A DNA stretch of 64,000 bases from Sipunculus nudus (Eukaryota > Annelida > Sipuncula > Golfingiida > Sipunculidae). The stretch is from assembly GCA_026874595.1 (NCBI GenBank), contig CM049318.1:47412456-47476455 (forward strand). Direction: 5' to 3'. A model generated the notes under the pieces. The model was given only the letters and a program-made list of their open reading frames with translations, was not told the DNA's origin and ran no database searches. Positions within the stretch are counted from its first letter, which is position 1. The number at the start of each line of letters is the position of its first letter. Positions 23,888 to 36,087 of this stretch are shown here, piece after piece. The translations under genes and the position numbers were made by a program.

Positions 23888-24540
23888 TAGAGCTTGTGCG
23901 GCGGTTTCATGTGGTTGATGTTTCCAGGCGTTCAATTCCACGCTTTTCCATTGTACTACATTTTTGAATGTTTACCGAAAACTGGTAAACTTTAAGCTCC
24001 CGTTAGCTAACACATACAGACTGTCCTAATAAAGATGCTGTTGTTAATTTCCTGCGGCCGCTTATCGGACCATTTCAATAGGTTATGTTGTGATACAAAC
24101 GCCATAGTACGTTAGTAGTTAACACCTTTAATGTAACTATACTTTAGTTGTCAAGGCTACGTAATTATTTCGGCTTTATATCTGTTGTACTTTCATTGTT
24201 TATGCAAAAGTTATGATTTAATTTACGGATAGCATTACTGTGACGGTTTATTCAGTGCTTTAAGCTTGTTGACTACCCGTATTTCGCTCTAGAAAATATC
24301 ATTTGTTAATGAGTTTAACTGCATTGTTTATCCAATTCTGAAAATGCGAGGAGTTTATGGATATAGTGAACGAAACTATCGTTTAGTTTTGTCACGCCTG
24401 GAACCTTGGAGTGCTAGGAGGTTTGTATACATTTTTGACAGGACTTGACAGGCCTTGTCTTGACAGGCCTTGACCCTTAAGCCGTTGACTTGATGTAGCA
24501 CCTGATTACACCATGTTATTGTCGTTTCATTTTCTCATCA
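23888..24540. other. No gene recognised
   Basis: No recognisable frame. A short GGACTTGACAGGCCTTG-type duplication lies near 24440-24470. Confidence 0.5.
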
Positions 24541-24895
24541 GCTCACCTAATGTTAGTAAAATGACACAGGTCAACAGGAGCTCACCTAATGTTTGTCAGA
24601 TGTCACATGTCAACAGGAGCTCACCTAGTGTTAGTCAGATGTCACATGTCAACAGGAGCTCACCTGGTATTAGTCAGACGTCCAAGGTCAACCGGAGCTC
24701 ACCAAGGCTTAGTCAGATGTCACAGGCTACCGGAGATCACCTAGTGATAGGCAGATGTAACAGGCCACAATGAGCTCACCTAGTGTTAGTCAAATGACAC
24801 AGGTCAACATGAGCACATCTAGTGTTAGTCAGATGTCTCAGGCTAAACGGCGCTCATAAAGGGTAAGTCAGACGTCACAGGTCAACAGGAGCCTC
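24541..24895 (+). repeat. 39-bp tandem array, about nine units
   Basis: The unit carries GCTCACCTAGTGTTAGTCAG followed by ATGTCACAGGTCAACAGGA, with copies starting at 24541, 24580, 24619 and onward. Because 39 is divisible by three, the first six units stay in one frame (24513-24773), giving a 13-residue peptide repeat of the form SSPxVSQMSHVNR. The later units lose this frame. I regard it as a minisatellite and not an exon, since there are no splice signals or flanking domains I can point to. Confidence 0.8.
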
Positions 24896-25480
24896 TACCC
24901 TGAACAAACATCCTTTTTATTGAAAGATGTAATAAGGTTATCAGGATAACACAATGGTCTAATGGATAGTTCTGTGAGTATTACACTAACACTTCACGGC
25001 GGTTTTTTATTAAAATCCGCCCAACATTGCTTTATGCGTAAGTCTGATGACAGTCAAACGAACAAGGAGAAACATATTACCTTGGCATTCCGGCGGTGGT
25101 ATGATAGTAAATAGTAAAATGATGTTCCTGATTTTAAGCTTTGTGAAATGGGGCAAATTTATGACAACGGAAACGCTCTCGAAAAAATTATCTTAATAGA
25201 TTCAGTCAATTTCTTATTTTACAAATAAATTAAGGCTCACAAATCTTACCGCAAGTAACATTTCCAAACCTCACAAATCTTATTTCATACTCTGATGCTG
25301 CGGCCATATATTGTCAGTCTGCACACACGTGTCTGGCTTCGTATTTTTTTTTTTGGTGGAGGTAACCGCCTCCATTTTTTTTTAATGCTGACTTATCTAA
25401 TTCTTAACTTAAGTATGTACATCTGCAGAGTTTCCATTTAGGTTTGGGACTACTTGACAGGGCGGTACCACTCGCTTCCT
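24896..25480. other. No gene recognised
   Basis: No gene or repeat with clear boundaries. A T-rich tract lies near 25347-25382. Confidence 0.5.
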
Positions 25481-25483
25481 ATC

Positions 25484-25745
25484 ATTTTTTTTATTTTGTA
25501 TCCTGGTGTCACCCAGGCCCGGTGTCTACCCCATTTAGGGTCATAACACCGAGGAACCCCCCCAAAGACGCACTCGTATGTGAGTGATACACGGCTGTGG
25601 GGCACAGCCTTCCCATTAAGCCTGCAGAGCGCTCATCCTGAGTAGGGGCCGACCGTGAAAAAACCTCACCGTCTCGGCTGAGATTCGAACCCACGATCTC
25701 CCGGCTTTGAGTCCTGCTCTCTACCACTGAGCCACAGAAGCCGGT
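25484..25745 (-). mobile_element. tRNA-derived SINE, near full length
   Basis: The minus strand reads CCGGCTTCTGTGGCTCAGTG GTAGAG (A box), then GTGGGTTCGAATCTC (B box, plus positions about 25679-25693). A ~170-bp unrelated body ends at an AAAATAAAAAAAA tail (plus strand TTTTTTTATTTTG near 25486-25498). The head is close to an intact tRNA-like promoter. The lack of a proper tRNA fold and the attached body argue against a functional tRNA gene. The same family appears truncated at 16.1-16.27 kb. No convincing target duplication seen. Confidence 0.85.
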
Positions 25746-26675
25746 TGGGTCTGGCATCGTTACAAAATCAGGGCTTCACGGTTTACAAATGTTTGTCAAG
25801 CATTACTGAAGAACATTCAGCAACAAAATAAGATAATATATATACAAAGATTGGATTTTTTTTTAGGAATCTTCAGAATTCTGAACTATTTTTTGTGTAA
25901 AACATATTTAATTATATACTCAAAATATAAATGTGGATATGAGTGTACCCAAGTCTACCGGTCAAATTTATTTTCTGTTCACAGGAAGAATGTGTGTTTA
26001 TCGTATCACATTTCTACTTATCTACTCTCAGTATGGCAAACATGAACACTTTACTACCAGCCATGTCCTTTACATTTTTTAACGATATTGTTTTGTTTGG
26101 ATCCGGTTTCTCTTATGGGGACACGTTTGTGTTTGGTCACGTAAAAACCAATATGAGGACGCGAGGCCTTCAAGCGTGCAAACCCATGCCGGATATTACG
26201 GTAATGTTTATGGGTTTGTCTTCAGGGGCAAGTCACAGGTGTTTCCCGCGGTGTCTACTAATTGCTCCGAGACAGGAGAGAAATGTATGAATACCCCGTC
26301 ATGAACCGCATGTACACAGAACGGAAGAGGCGCGACCATGTATATAAATGACCTGCAGAAAAGGCTTATCAAGTAAAACTGCCTCTGCGTTGTCAGTGGC
26401 GGAAGTTTTATTACTATGGAGGTCTTGTATTAAATCGCGCCGAAAAAAAAATATTGAGTTTACCCAGTCACATAGTTATCGTCCAAATAAGATGAAATGG
26501 GCGTTATGGTATTACCAAGTGAGGACTCAATATGAACAAAAGGTGGCCATCACTTCATTGGCGGATCCTGGGGGGGGGGGGGGGCGCTTTAAGCAAACAA
26601 GCTAAAACCTAAGCTGAAACGACAGTTACCAGAGAAATAATATTCCAAGCGTAGTAGCGTAGTATATTCTTTGCA
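25746..26675. other. No gene recognised
   Basis: Open frames at 25851-26045 and 25943-26290 overlap in different phases and show no known motif. A poly-G tract of 14 lies near 26570-26583 after GGCGGATCC, a string often seen at the ends of hAT-type MITEs. No partner end was found. Confidence 0.4.
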
Positions 26676-27545
26676 TTTTTATCCCCTCGCAACGTATTGC
26701 GAGAGGGATATAATAACGCCTTCGTTCGTGCGTGCGTCCGTCTGTCCGTCCAGAATTGGTTGTTGATCGATTTCAAGCCAAACCGTTTGACCAAAACCTT
26801 TCATCTTGCACATATGGCTCACCCATCCATAGATGAAGAACCCTTTAGATTTTGAGGTCACGGGGTCAAAGGTCAAGGCCACAGGACCGACTGCTTGAAA
26901 AAGTTTGTGGACCCATTTAATGCTAACCGTTTGACTAAAACCTTTCATCTTGCAAATATGGCTCACTTAGCAATGGATGAAGAACCCTATTGATTTTGAG
27001 GTCACGCATTCAAAGGTCACGGCCACAGGGCCCACTTCCTGAAAAAGTTTTTGGACCCATGTAAAGCCAAACCTTTTGACAAACCCTTTCATCTTGCACA
27101 AATTGCTCACCCACCCATCAATGAAGACCTCTATTGAATTTGAGATCACGGGGTCAAGGGTCACGGCCACAGGGCCCACTTCTTGAAAAAGCTTGTGGAC
27201 CCATTTTAAGACAAACCGTTTGACCAAAACCTTTCATCTTGCAAATATGGCTCACTCACCCATGGAAGAAGAACCCTATCGATTTTGAGGTCACGAGGTC
27301 AAAGGTCACGGCCACTTTTTGAAAAACCTTTTGGACCCATTCAAAGCCAAACCGTTTGACCAATACCTTTCATCTTGCAAATATGCCTCATCCACCCATG
27401 GATGAAGAACCTATTTAGTTGGAGGTCACAGGAGCAAAGGTCAAGGCAAAATAGTTGCCCTCCTCATTTTCACACTGTGTAATACACCCATTCTAATTAT
27501 GCCCCGTGCGAGAGGATGCTCCGCTTTGTAGTGCCCTTGTTTTGA
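26676..27545 (+). repeat. Dispersed element containing a ~145-bp tandem array
   Basis: It starts with a hairpin CTCGCAAcgtaTTGCGAG (26686-26703), followed by GATATAATAACGCC and a CGTGCGTCCGTCTGTCC simple stretch. Then come five units of about 136-146 bp. Each contains AAACCGTTTGACCAAAACC TTTCATCTTGCA, GGCTCACCCA, GAAGAACCC and GAGGTCACGGGGTCAAAGGTCA, then TTGAAAAAG and TGGACCCAT. It ends with ATGCCCCGTGCGAGAGGATG near 27500. Minus-strand open frames (26679-26966 and 26967-27227) run through the array only because stops are rare in that phase; they look like repeat translation. The family is unknown to me. Confidence 0.7.
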
Positions 27546-27900
27546 GTTATGATTTCCCCATCCCGCCAAGGAAACATTACCCTTTCAACTTAGAAGCAAA
27601 AGCTGAAAAACCAAAGTCCAGCACAGTTGTTGAGAAATGAGCATGTTGATATCTCCTTATGTGTTTTTGTGTTTTTAAAGAAGAAGTTAGATATTGTCCC
27701 ATATTTAAAGAGGGCGTTAGCATTTTCTGTCAACATAATTTCTTAACCATCGCTCCCTCATTTCACATGGAAAGTCTTTTACATCTTGCTTGTGGGCTTG
27801 GATAATTAAATTATTAAGATAAAATATTGGATTTAATAACGGGCCTTTATTCACCTCGCTATACCCCCAGAAAAAAACGCTATTTTGTCAGTGATGTAGG
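27546..27900. other. No gene recognised
   Basis: AT-rich sequence without identifiable features. Confidence 0.5.
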
Positions 27901-27904
27901 AATG

Positions 27905-28032
27905 TCCGGATACATATTTAAGGATACATACATGTATACTTATTTTAGGATACATACATGAATGATAATTTAAGGATACATACATGTATAATGATTTAAG
28001 GGTACGTACATGTATAATGATTTAAGGATAAA
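27905..28032 (+). repeat. Short degenerate tandem repeat, about 31-35 bp
   Basis: GGATACATACATGTATAATG ATTTAA and variants recur four or five times. Confidence 0.6.
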
Positions 28033-28099
28033 GATTTTAAAAACAGGAATCGTTTTTCGATAAAATAAGAAAAAGGAAATATTACGTTAACTTTAATGT

Positions 28100-28520
28100 C
28101 TGGCTCGACATCGAGGCCCGTTTTCCATGTACGCCTTTTTCGCGCTTTTCTGAGCGCAGAAAAGTCGTGACAGTTCAAACAATTTGAAGCATTTCCATGT
28201 ACGCTTTTCATCGCGCTTGCATTCATCGCAATGAAAAAAAGTCGATTCCTGTTAGACTTTTTTGCTCGGTTTTTTCTTCAGTACAGTAAAAACAGTCAGT
28301 ACCCCGGATTCAGCGAGCGGAAAAGTGCACATTGAACATATATTTAGCGCGGTTTTTCAGCTTGTTGATTTCATGCACGATGACATTTTCAGCGTAAATG
28401 GAAAACCGGCCTGAGAGGCCCGTTTTCCAGATACGCTTTTCTACGCGCTTACATTCAGCGCGATGAAAAAAAAATCGTGTTCGACTTTTCTGCTCGCTCA
28501 TTATTTTTTTTTATTTTTTT
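28100..28520. repeat. Clustered 'GGCCCGTTTTCCA' repeat, left part of an inverted pair
   Basis: GAGGCCCGTTTTCCAtgTACGC followed by a CGCGCTT block occurs near 28113 and again near 28427. A third partial copy (TTTCCATGTACGCTTTTC) lies near 28191. Between them, from about 28303 to 28425, lies a stretch (CCCGGATTCAGCGAGCGGAA … GGAAAACCGGCC) that returns in inverse orientation at about 29143-29270. Confidence 0.6.
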
Positions 28521-29140
28521 TTTTTGCTCGTGGTGTCATTTATACGAGCATACGAGCTCATTACCAGCGTTATAAATAAGCTAAATACAGCTCAAAATCC
28601 CTACTGGTCGTCTCATCCTAATAAATGTGGCATTTCTGAATGAACATTTGGTAAGAAAATAAACAATATATCTATTTAGGCCCAACTACATTTTCTGATC
28701 TTCATATTTGTAACGGATACAAACCCAAAACTAATGTCCTGAAAATATGTGTGAACCATATTCTTTGGCTAGAAAACCTCAAAAGCAGGATTGTCGTGCA
28801 ATATTTTATTAGTGTTTGCCTCAAATGGATACTTAATTTACTAAAGTAAGGTGAGCTTAGTTGGAACACCTACATTCTTATATTTGTTACTTGTTCTATA
28901 ATTATATATTCAGACCTTGTCATAGATTTACGGATCTCTCTAAGCTATCATAGAACCTTACCTTTTGTGTACTGAACTTATATTTATACTGTTCTTCTCT
29001 TGTGTCTGTCAGCAAAAATATGAAAACAATTAATTCTTAAAGATACTTATATATTATATATATATATATATATGTGCGTAAGTGTGTGTGTGTGTGTAAT
29101 TTTGCCGTGTCTCAGCCATTAATAGATAAACAGTTTCGGA
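28521..29140. other. No gene recognised
   Basis: AT-rich spacer between the inverted repeats, with a TA/GT microsatellite at about 29052-29097. Confidence 0.5.
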
Positions 29141-29142
29141 AT

Positions 29143-29270
29143 TCCCCAAGAAAAGGCCGGTTTTCCCATTTCCGCTAAAATTTTATTCCACTTGAAATCA
29201 GCAAGCATGCAGAAAACGTCGCTGAACAGCTTTTCAATGCGCACATTTCCGCTCGCTGAATCCGGGCTAC
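29143..29270. repeat. Right, inverted copy of the 28.30-28.43 kb repeat
   Basis: Read on the minus strand it begins AGCCCGGATTCAGCGAGCGG and ends GGGAAAACCGGCC, paralleling 28303-28425 with many substitutions. The two copies are about 0.7 kb apart. Confidence 0.6.
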
Positions 29271-30470
29271 TTTCTAAATAATTAATTGACATAATTGATT
29301 TATTATTTTTCAAATCCAACCATACTCTCTAAATAAATATCCCACAAACCTGACTGGTTCTGTGGGACTTTTAATTTGGAAAATCTGACTATTAATGGGA
29401 AAAATACAGCAAAAATGCCAAACCTTCCATATTTATAAGAAGTTAAAGCTACATATATTATATAATATTAACATCATTTGATTACAGTGTAAAATTTGGA
29501 TTGCCGACAGTTTTTTAATTGGGCCCACAAGCAAATATCAAAGAAAGTAGACAGAAATCTACGTGAACACCTCCAGTTTGCTTATTTTGAATATTACCAC
29601 AAGGCCAGGGTCAGTATAATACGTTAAATATCTTCAATTATACATCCAGAGCATTGATTGTTTTCATATTTTTGCGATAAATATAAGTTCAGTAGAAAAA
29701 GTCCCTGATTTTTACATATCCCTACAGAAATATCGCATTTATTTAGATGAGATGATCGACAGGGATCTTAAATTTTATCTGTATTACCTATTCATGGCGC
29801 TGATAATGAGTTCGTGTGCACTAAATGACGTCACGAGCAAAACAAATTCGTGCAGATAAGTCTATCAGGAATAAAGATAATATATTATTGAATTCAGTTG
29901 TAAAGGTTGAGACGATGCATTGACCCAAATAAAGTCGTTTTCATCCACTATGGGGCCTGCGGGCCTATGAATATTTAAACCTCAAACATGTTTACTTGTT
30001 ATATTTGTCACTTCAATGTTTGTATGTTGCACTTAATGTCCCTCTAGTAAACAAACTATTATGTCACACAAAATCGCGGAGTGTGTTCATATTTACAATT
30101 CTGTCTGTCGTCCAAAGTATCATGTTTGTTGTTGACTAGATTTGGTAAATATATTGGTATTGGGGACAGAAGTAGAAACTTTTTTATGTCCTACATTTAT
30201 GCATCCTCCAAGTAGAACCTGAATATTTGGTTCTTATATGCATTGCTTCACCATGTTACCATGAAAATGTTAATCACATATTTTCGATAGGTTAATATTA
30301 TGTAATGCGATATCCGCTCTGTAATGTGTCATACTGTTCGCAGTCATTTAAGTGTAATCTATAGGAACTTTTTTTTTAATTTGATAGCTATTGTAAGATT
30401 CATTTTACACCTATCCGGAGATATTAATTTGCAGGGCCAACGACAGTGGACATATTTTCCAGTTTAGTAT
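29271..30470. other. No gene recognised
   Basis: AT-rich sequence. No frame, array or element boundary identified. Confidence 0.5.
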
Positions 30471-30471
30471 A

Positions 30472-33400
30472 TTGCATATTAATGTGAGGAGTGTGTTGGC
30501 TAACAACAAACTTGAGGAACAGGAATAACTGGCAATAAGTATAAATATATCTATTATCTGTATATGTGAAACGTGGCTAGATCACACAATACCGGATTGT
30601 CTAATTGGTTATAACTTAGTAAGAAGAGACAGAAACAGACGTGGCGGTGGGGTAGTTATGTATACAAAAAAATGATTTGCCATTTACTCTTCGTAGTGAT
30701 TTGATAGCAGAAAATCAAGAACAAGTTTGGATAGACTTACGTTTAAGGAAACAGAGTATACTGGTTGGTACATATTATCGGCTAACGGGACAGAATGCAG
30801 AAAGTCGTAACAAATTTTTACTAGATCGAGGGCTGTCCTTAATCTGTCATAATTGTAGGAGATTTCAATGATATGTGTGTAGAACGGTCATCAGATCACA
30901 AAGATAGTGACCTTGGTAACGCCTTAAAACATATTACATTGAGCCATGGGCTATTTCAGCTTATCATAGGTGTAATGAATACAATAAGTCTGTCCTTGAT
31001 ATAATATTTGTAAATTGTCTATCTCTAGTTGGCAGCTCTGGTGTTTTACCGCCAATAAGCTAACTGTGGCCACTCTCCCGTATTTTCTGATCTATCGCTG
31101 ACACACTGCATTCCCGGAACTTATACAAGAACCATCTGGGATTTTCGTTACGGGGATGTTATCGGTCTAACAGATGTATTCAGTGCTGCACCGTGGCATG
31201 TTCCATTTGAACAGTTTAATGAAATCGATGCCATTGTTGAGTTCTGGCAAAATACTTTTCTGACAGTTACTGTTGATTTCTACCAGCAAAAACTGTAACA
31301 ATTCGTCCAAAAGATAAACCATGGTTCGACTCCGCCCTGCGTAGACAAATATGTAAACGAAATCGATTGCGGAATCGGTACAGGAAAACTAAATTATCTA
31401 AGCATTTTGAAGTATATAAAAGAGTTCAAAATGACACTGTTCGTTTGATCCGTAACAAGAAACAAAATTATTATGATAATTTGAACATTCGACTTCGTAG
31501 ATGTCGTAGATGCAAACCACGTGAATGGTCGCCCCTGGTTAAATAAAAAATACGGGGAAACAACCATTCTGGTATATCAGTCTTGACAAAAGATTATGAC
31601 GTGATAACTAACACGTTTATGATGGCAGATTTACTTTATTGTTTCTTTGCAAACCAATCTACATTATCAGACGATTTAAAATATTCTTCTTTTCCTCATG
31701 TGAACGCGACGGATTTTTCTCTACCGATTGTTCACATAGAGCCAGGGGGAGTGCTATCAACTTTAAGACAGCTGAATACAAATAAATCTACTGGACCTGA
31801 TCGTATCGGGAATTTAATATTAAAATATACCGCTAAGGTACATGTAATTCAGTATGTAAGTTGTTAAATCACTCGTTGTCCAGTGAGAAATTCCCTGTTC
31901 TTTGGGAACGGGCTCATATCGTTCCTATAAAAAAAGGAGATCCCCTGGTTATCAAAAACTATAGGCCTGTCTCCCTGTTGTCAAACATATCCAGAGTGTT
32001 TGAGAGTATTGCACAACAAATTTTATAATTATTTCATATCAAACAACATTCTGAAAACAAAAAATTCTGGATTCAAAAAAAGGTGATTCAACTATAAACC
32101 AGCTAGTTTGTGTCACTGATATAATATACAGAGGGCTAGATAGGATAAGCATGTCAGAATGTTTTTTCTCGATGCAAGTAGCGCCTTTGACCGTGTCTGG
32201 CGTAAGGCATTGATTTACAAACTTATGGTATTGGCAGTTCTATTGTAAACTGGATTGAAAGTTACTTGAGCGGGCGCTGCCAACGAATTAAGTGCGGAGT
32301 CAACGTGGGCTTAAACAAATGCAGGGGTGTCTCAAGGTTCTATTTTAGTCCCTTTATTTTCCTTGTATATTTTAATGATATCACTGCATGTATCAAATCA
32401 TATATACACTTGTTTGCAGATAATACATGCCTGATTAATATTATTAATGACCCAGAGTCATCGGCCCGAATATTGAATGATGACCTGGCAACACTGGCCA
32501 AATGGGCTTTTAATCCGACCAAAAATGTCGCTATGTCTTTCTCTTTTAAAACTAACAGTATTGATCCACCTAGGCTATTTTTAAAGTCATTTCCGATTGA
32601 GAATGTAAACGAGCATTCATACCTTGGTATTACATTAACATCAAATATTAACTGGTCAAGTCATATACATAAAATACAAAAAAGGCTGCTACTCGGCTTG
32701 GTTTCTGTCGCATATTTAAATACATGTTGAACAGGGACACCCTAGAGCGTCTGTATAAATCATTTACACGACCAGTTCTAGAGTACGGGAATGTAATTTT
32801 TCATAATTGCACTGTGAATGACTCGTTATCCCTGGAATCTATTCAAGATTAGGTTGCACGGATATGTACCAATTCAAACGAGTAATGAAAAAAATAGGTT
32901 GGGAAACGTTGGCCGGAAGAAGGTCGAGTGCAAAATTAATGTTTTCTTCAAAGTTAAAAATAGGCTGTGTCCTAGTGTCTCGATCGGTTTGTTAACGTTT
33001 CCGAAAGATCATTCGGTGGACTTAGAAATCATTCAGATTTCAGAGTTCCTTAAACTAGGACTGAGCGGTATAAGACTAACCTTTCCCCATCAACCACCCA
33101 AGCTACCATATTCAGTCCGTCAGTCAGCTTCCTTAACAATTTTCAAATCATACTTATGTAAACAAAGGATAAAGAAACCGTCTTATATTTGTTCTGGTCA
33201 ACGTCAAATTAACGTATTACACTGCAGACTACGTTTAAAATCATGTACATTAAAAGGGGACCTCTTCTCACATGGTTTACTAAACGACCCAAAATGTTCC
33301 TGTGGTCATGCAGATGAGGATGCTTTCCATTTTTATAATACAAGAAACCACTTGTTTGAAAAATTAAGGCTTTTAAATGTTATCCCTGTCGACAGGAATA

Positions 33401-33816
33401 ATACACTTAGTGTCAAAAATAAACAATGTGCTTTAAATGTTATCTTAATGGGGGAATCAAACGCTAATATTGTGCTAACTTTATTATATTTTCAGCTGTG
33501 CATGCATTTATCCACTCAGGTTTTAACATGCTTTATAGAATATTTAAATTTGCATGGATAATTATGTTGATGTACTTAACCCTATCTTTTTATTCAAATA
33601 TCCAAAACAGCAGCTTGCTAGTAGCTTGATTCACCAAGACATTCAGTGTGTATTAGTATATCCCATATGTGATGTATATGAGTAGGTGTCAATTGTTTAT
33701 TTATTTCATTTTTTTTTATTATTGTATTTGGATTTACTGCATTATAAATTATTGATTATTGTGAAGTACGTTCATTAGCACTTTGGTGCCATTTGTACAA
33801 TTCAATAGAAATAAAT
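30472..33816 (+). mobile_element. Broken non-LTR retrotransposon (CR1/Jockey-like) with endonuclease and RT
   Basis: Remnants appear in the right order. The endonuclease start is L-H-I-N-V-R-S at 30472, then ICICETWLDH near 30560 and RRGGGVVMY near 30640. The linker carries KSTGPDRIGN (about 31785). RT blocks are KNYRPVSLLSNISRVFE (about 31950), a degraded motif A with F-D-R-V-W (about 32185), and LFADNTCLI (about 32410, catalytic ADD altered to ADN). After these come NEHSYLGITLTSNINWSSHI and a YKSF.RPVLEYGN block (about 32755-32795). A C-terminal region follows, with Cys/His positions C-S-C-G-H … H-F-Y (about 33295-33335). At least half a dozen frameshifts and stops break it. The last 247 codons (32818-33561) happen to stay open. 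An AATAAA (33809-33814) marks the 3' end. Confidence 0.85.
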
Positions 33817-35980
33817 ATGTTTAAACCAACACTTATCCAACTAAGAAGGGCGGAGGGGGGGGGGGGGGTGTACAAGATCAAATATTGATAAAATTGATCA
33901 GATTTTGTGCCTGAGAAGATTTTTCACCAGCTGAGGTAATGAGCAAAATGTTTGAAAAACCAGGGCTGAGATTCAGCTTTTTTAAATTTTTTATAAATAT
34001 TTTTTTAAAGTTAAGCTGAATTATAGTATCCCTTACATAAAAAATAACATACTACATCCTACCAGATAAATTAAATGCAATCATTTAAAAAAATAGGCTC
34101 GGTCGCCGGTTCATTATTGTCTGACTTTACTAATTTATACGGCGAAATGAATGTTTTGACTCCTTAATGTAAAATATATTAATTCTGTTATTTAAATTAT
34201 TTTATTAACTTTAATAATTTACTATTATTCAAATAGTACCTTTAAGTATTATATTTACCAATAATTTTGTAATTTAAAAAATCCCAAATCGATAGAAATT
34301 TTCTTTTGATAAATAAACCTATTCCATTCATTTTCGGTAAACATTTGTTATGAGATTCCGTACTTTAAATGCCGTATAAAAAACACTTCATTAAATGTTA
34401 TTGCATTATGGTCTGTTATATATTTGATATAGAATGCCTAGTTTATAAAGTATGCTGACAAATAACATTAATGCTTAGGTTAAGAGAGACTGCAAGTGCA
34501 CGTGTGTCCTTTTATCATTTTCATCTGTACTATCATCACAGAGCCGTTTTGCGTATTCTGGCCGAGTAGACTTCAGGGCTGCCTTAACATGAACAGTCAA
34601 TAGATCAGTTAACGGACCTCTTGGCACATGAATAAATATGACTGCGTCCCTTTTATATTGTTTCTGGAATTTCCTATATCTCAACAATCAGCCCATGCTG
34701 ACTGGCAGGAAAACTTTTCTGACATATTTATGTAACGACAATAAAATAAAATAAAATGTGTAAGATATCCGTATGTAGTAGATAAATAATCCTTATTTAT
34801 ATTAATATATAGTGTACATATAACAGACATAGTAATATAAGAACTGAACACTGTATAAAATATATTTGGACAGTTGAAAAAGGACGACAATTAATAGAGT
34901 TGTAGGACAAGAGGGCGGATCCAGAATTTTGGAAACGGGGATCCATTCCAAAGAAGACAAAATGCAAAACCTTACAACGGACCGTCGGTAGTGATGGGGG
35001 TCGGGGTTCTACCATTATGTTGAAGCCCTAAACAGAAGTATCGACATCATAAACAAATCATATGTGTTATATGACATATTTGGCGTAGATAATGAATTTT
35101 GTTAACATTCGACCATTGCGTTACAATATACTCAAAATGGCACGTCTGTTGGTCAAATGACAAAATTTAGTGTTCCCATCACTTTTGACATATGTAATAT
35201 ACAACCCATATATTTATTTTATGAGGCAATATGCCTGAATTACCTCAAATCATTTGCAAACAAAATTTGTAATGTACATATTTTTCTACTTGATATTCCA
35301 ATGTCCGGTCATCAGAGTGACCATCTCCATGAGAGTCAACTAGTTGAGGCTATGCACCTGAACATGATCTAGGGAACACAACAAAACAATCCATGTAAAA
35401 CAACCGAGTTTATCTCACCATGTCCGTTTTTATAAAACCTTGGGGTTTGCTCCTGGTATACACCTGGACTGTGAAATCAAATAAACATACTAATCACCAG
35501 AAAGAGTACTCTTGAATACATACTCGTGGAAATTTAATATCCTTCAGTCACATTTTTATATATTTTTTGGACACTACTGTCCAGAATAACATGATATTGT
35601 TTAACACTGAGAGTCTGCCTTGTTGCTACTAATGATTCGGCAATCATACCACTTCTAAATCGTTCAAATAATGGTCTTGTGCATCATGATAAGTAATATC
35701 AGATTAATTACATACCTTTACAGGCCGGTGGCTAGTTTGTGATGGTGAAAGCCTTGACTACAGGTGATTTAAAACACGAAACGTCCGACACAGGGGTCAT
35801 TAGGATGTGAAGACATAGAGCCCGGCGTCAAAGTCAATGGTAATCCAGGGAGCTAAGGTCTCTTATTATAACAAGCGGACGACTCGTATTCTAGACGCTC
35901 CCCGCTTTAACGGCTGCCAATAAGGCCGAGTCGAGATTTTGGTTGAGACTGCGCCTAAACCTTTCACGGTGGCATAAACA
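33817..35980. other. No gene recognised
   Basis: Poly-G tract near 33854-33868, then AT-rich sequence. Overlapping minus-strand frames at 34475-35015 and a plus-strand frame at 35157-35372 have no motif. The stretch AGGGCGGATCCAGAATTTTG near 34911 resembles the end of a hAT-type MITE, but no second end was found. Confidence 0.4.
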
Positions 35981-36087
35981 GTGCGCCGAGCATGCCAGAT
36001 AATTTGTCTTGACGTGACGCAAGAGAGTGCTTCGGTTTTCCCTGCCGTGCTGTCAAAGCCAGACGAAGGCAGACGACTAACGAACTG

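Noticed and set aside
24513-24773. 13-residue repeat protein (SSPxVSQMSHVNR)
   Set aside because: Only six units stay in frame, and later units of the same array do not. A 39-bp minisatellite explains it.
26679-27227. Minus-strand frames of 86-95 codons as a duplicated gene
   Set aside because: They follow the ~145-bp array units and change phase between units, with no known domain.
34911-34930. hAT-type MITE end (GGGCGGATCCAG-like string)
   Set aside because: Only one end is visible, and the same string near 26560 also lacks a partner. Too short to call.
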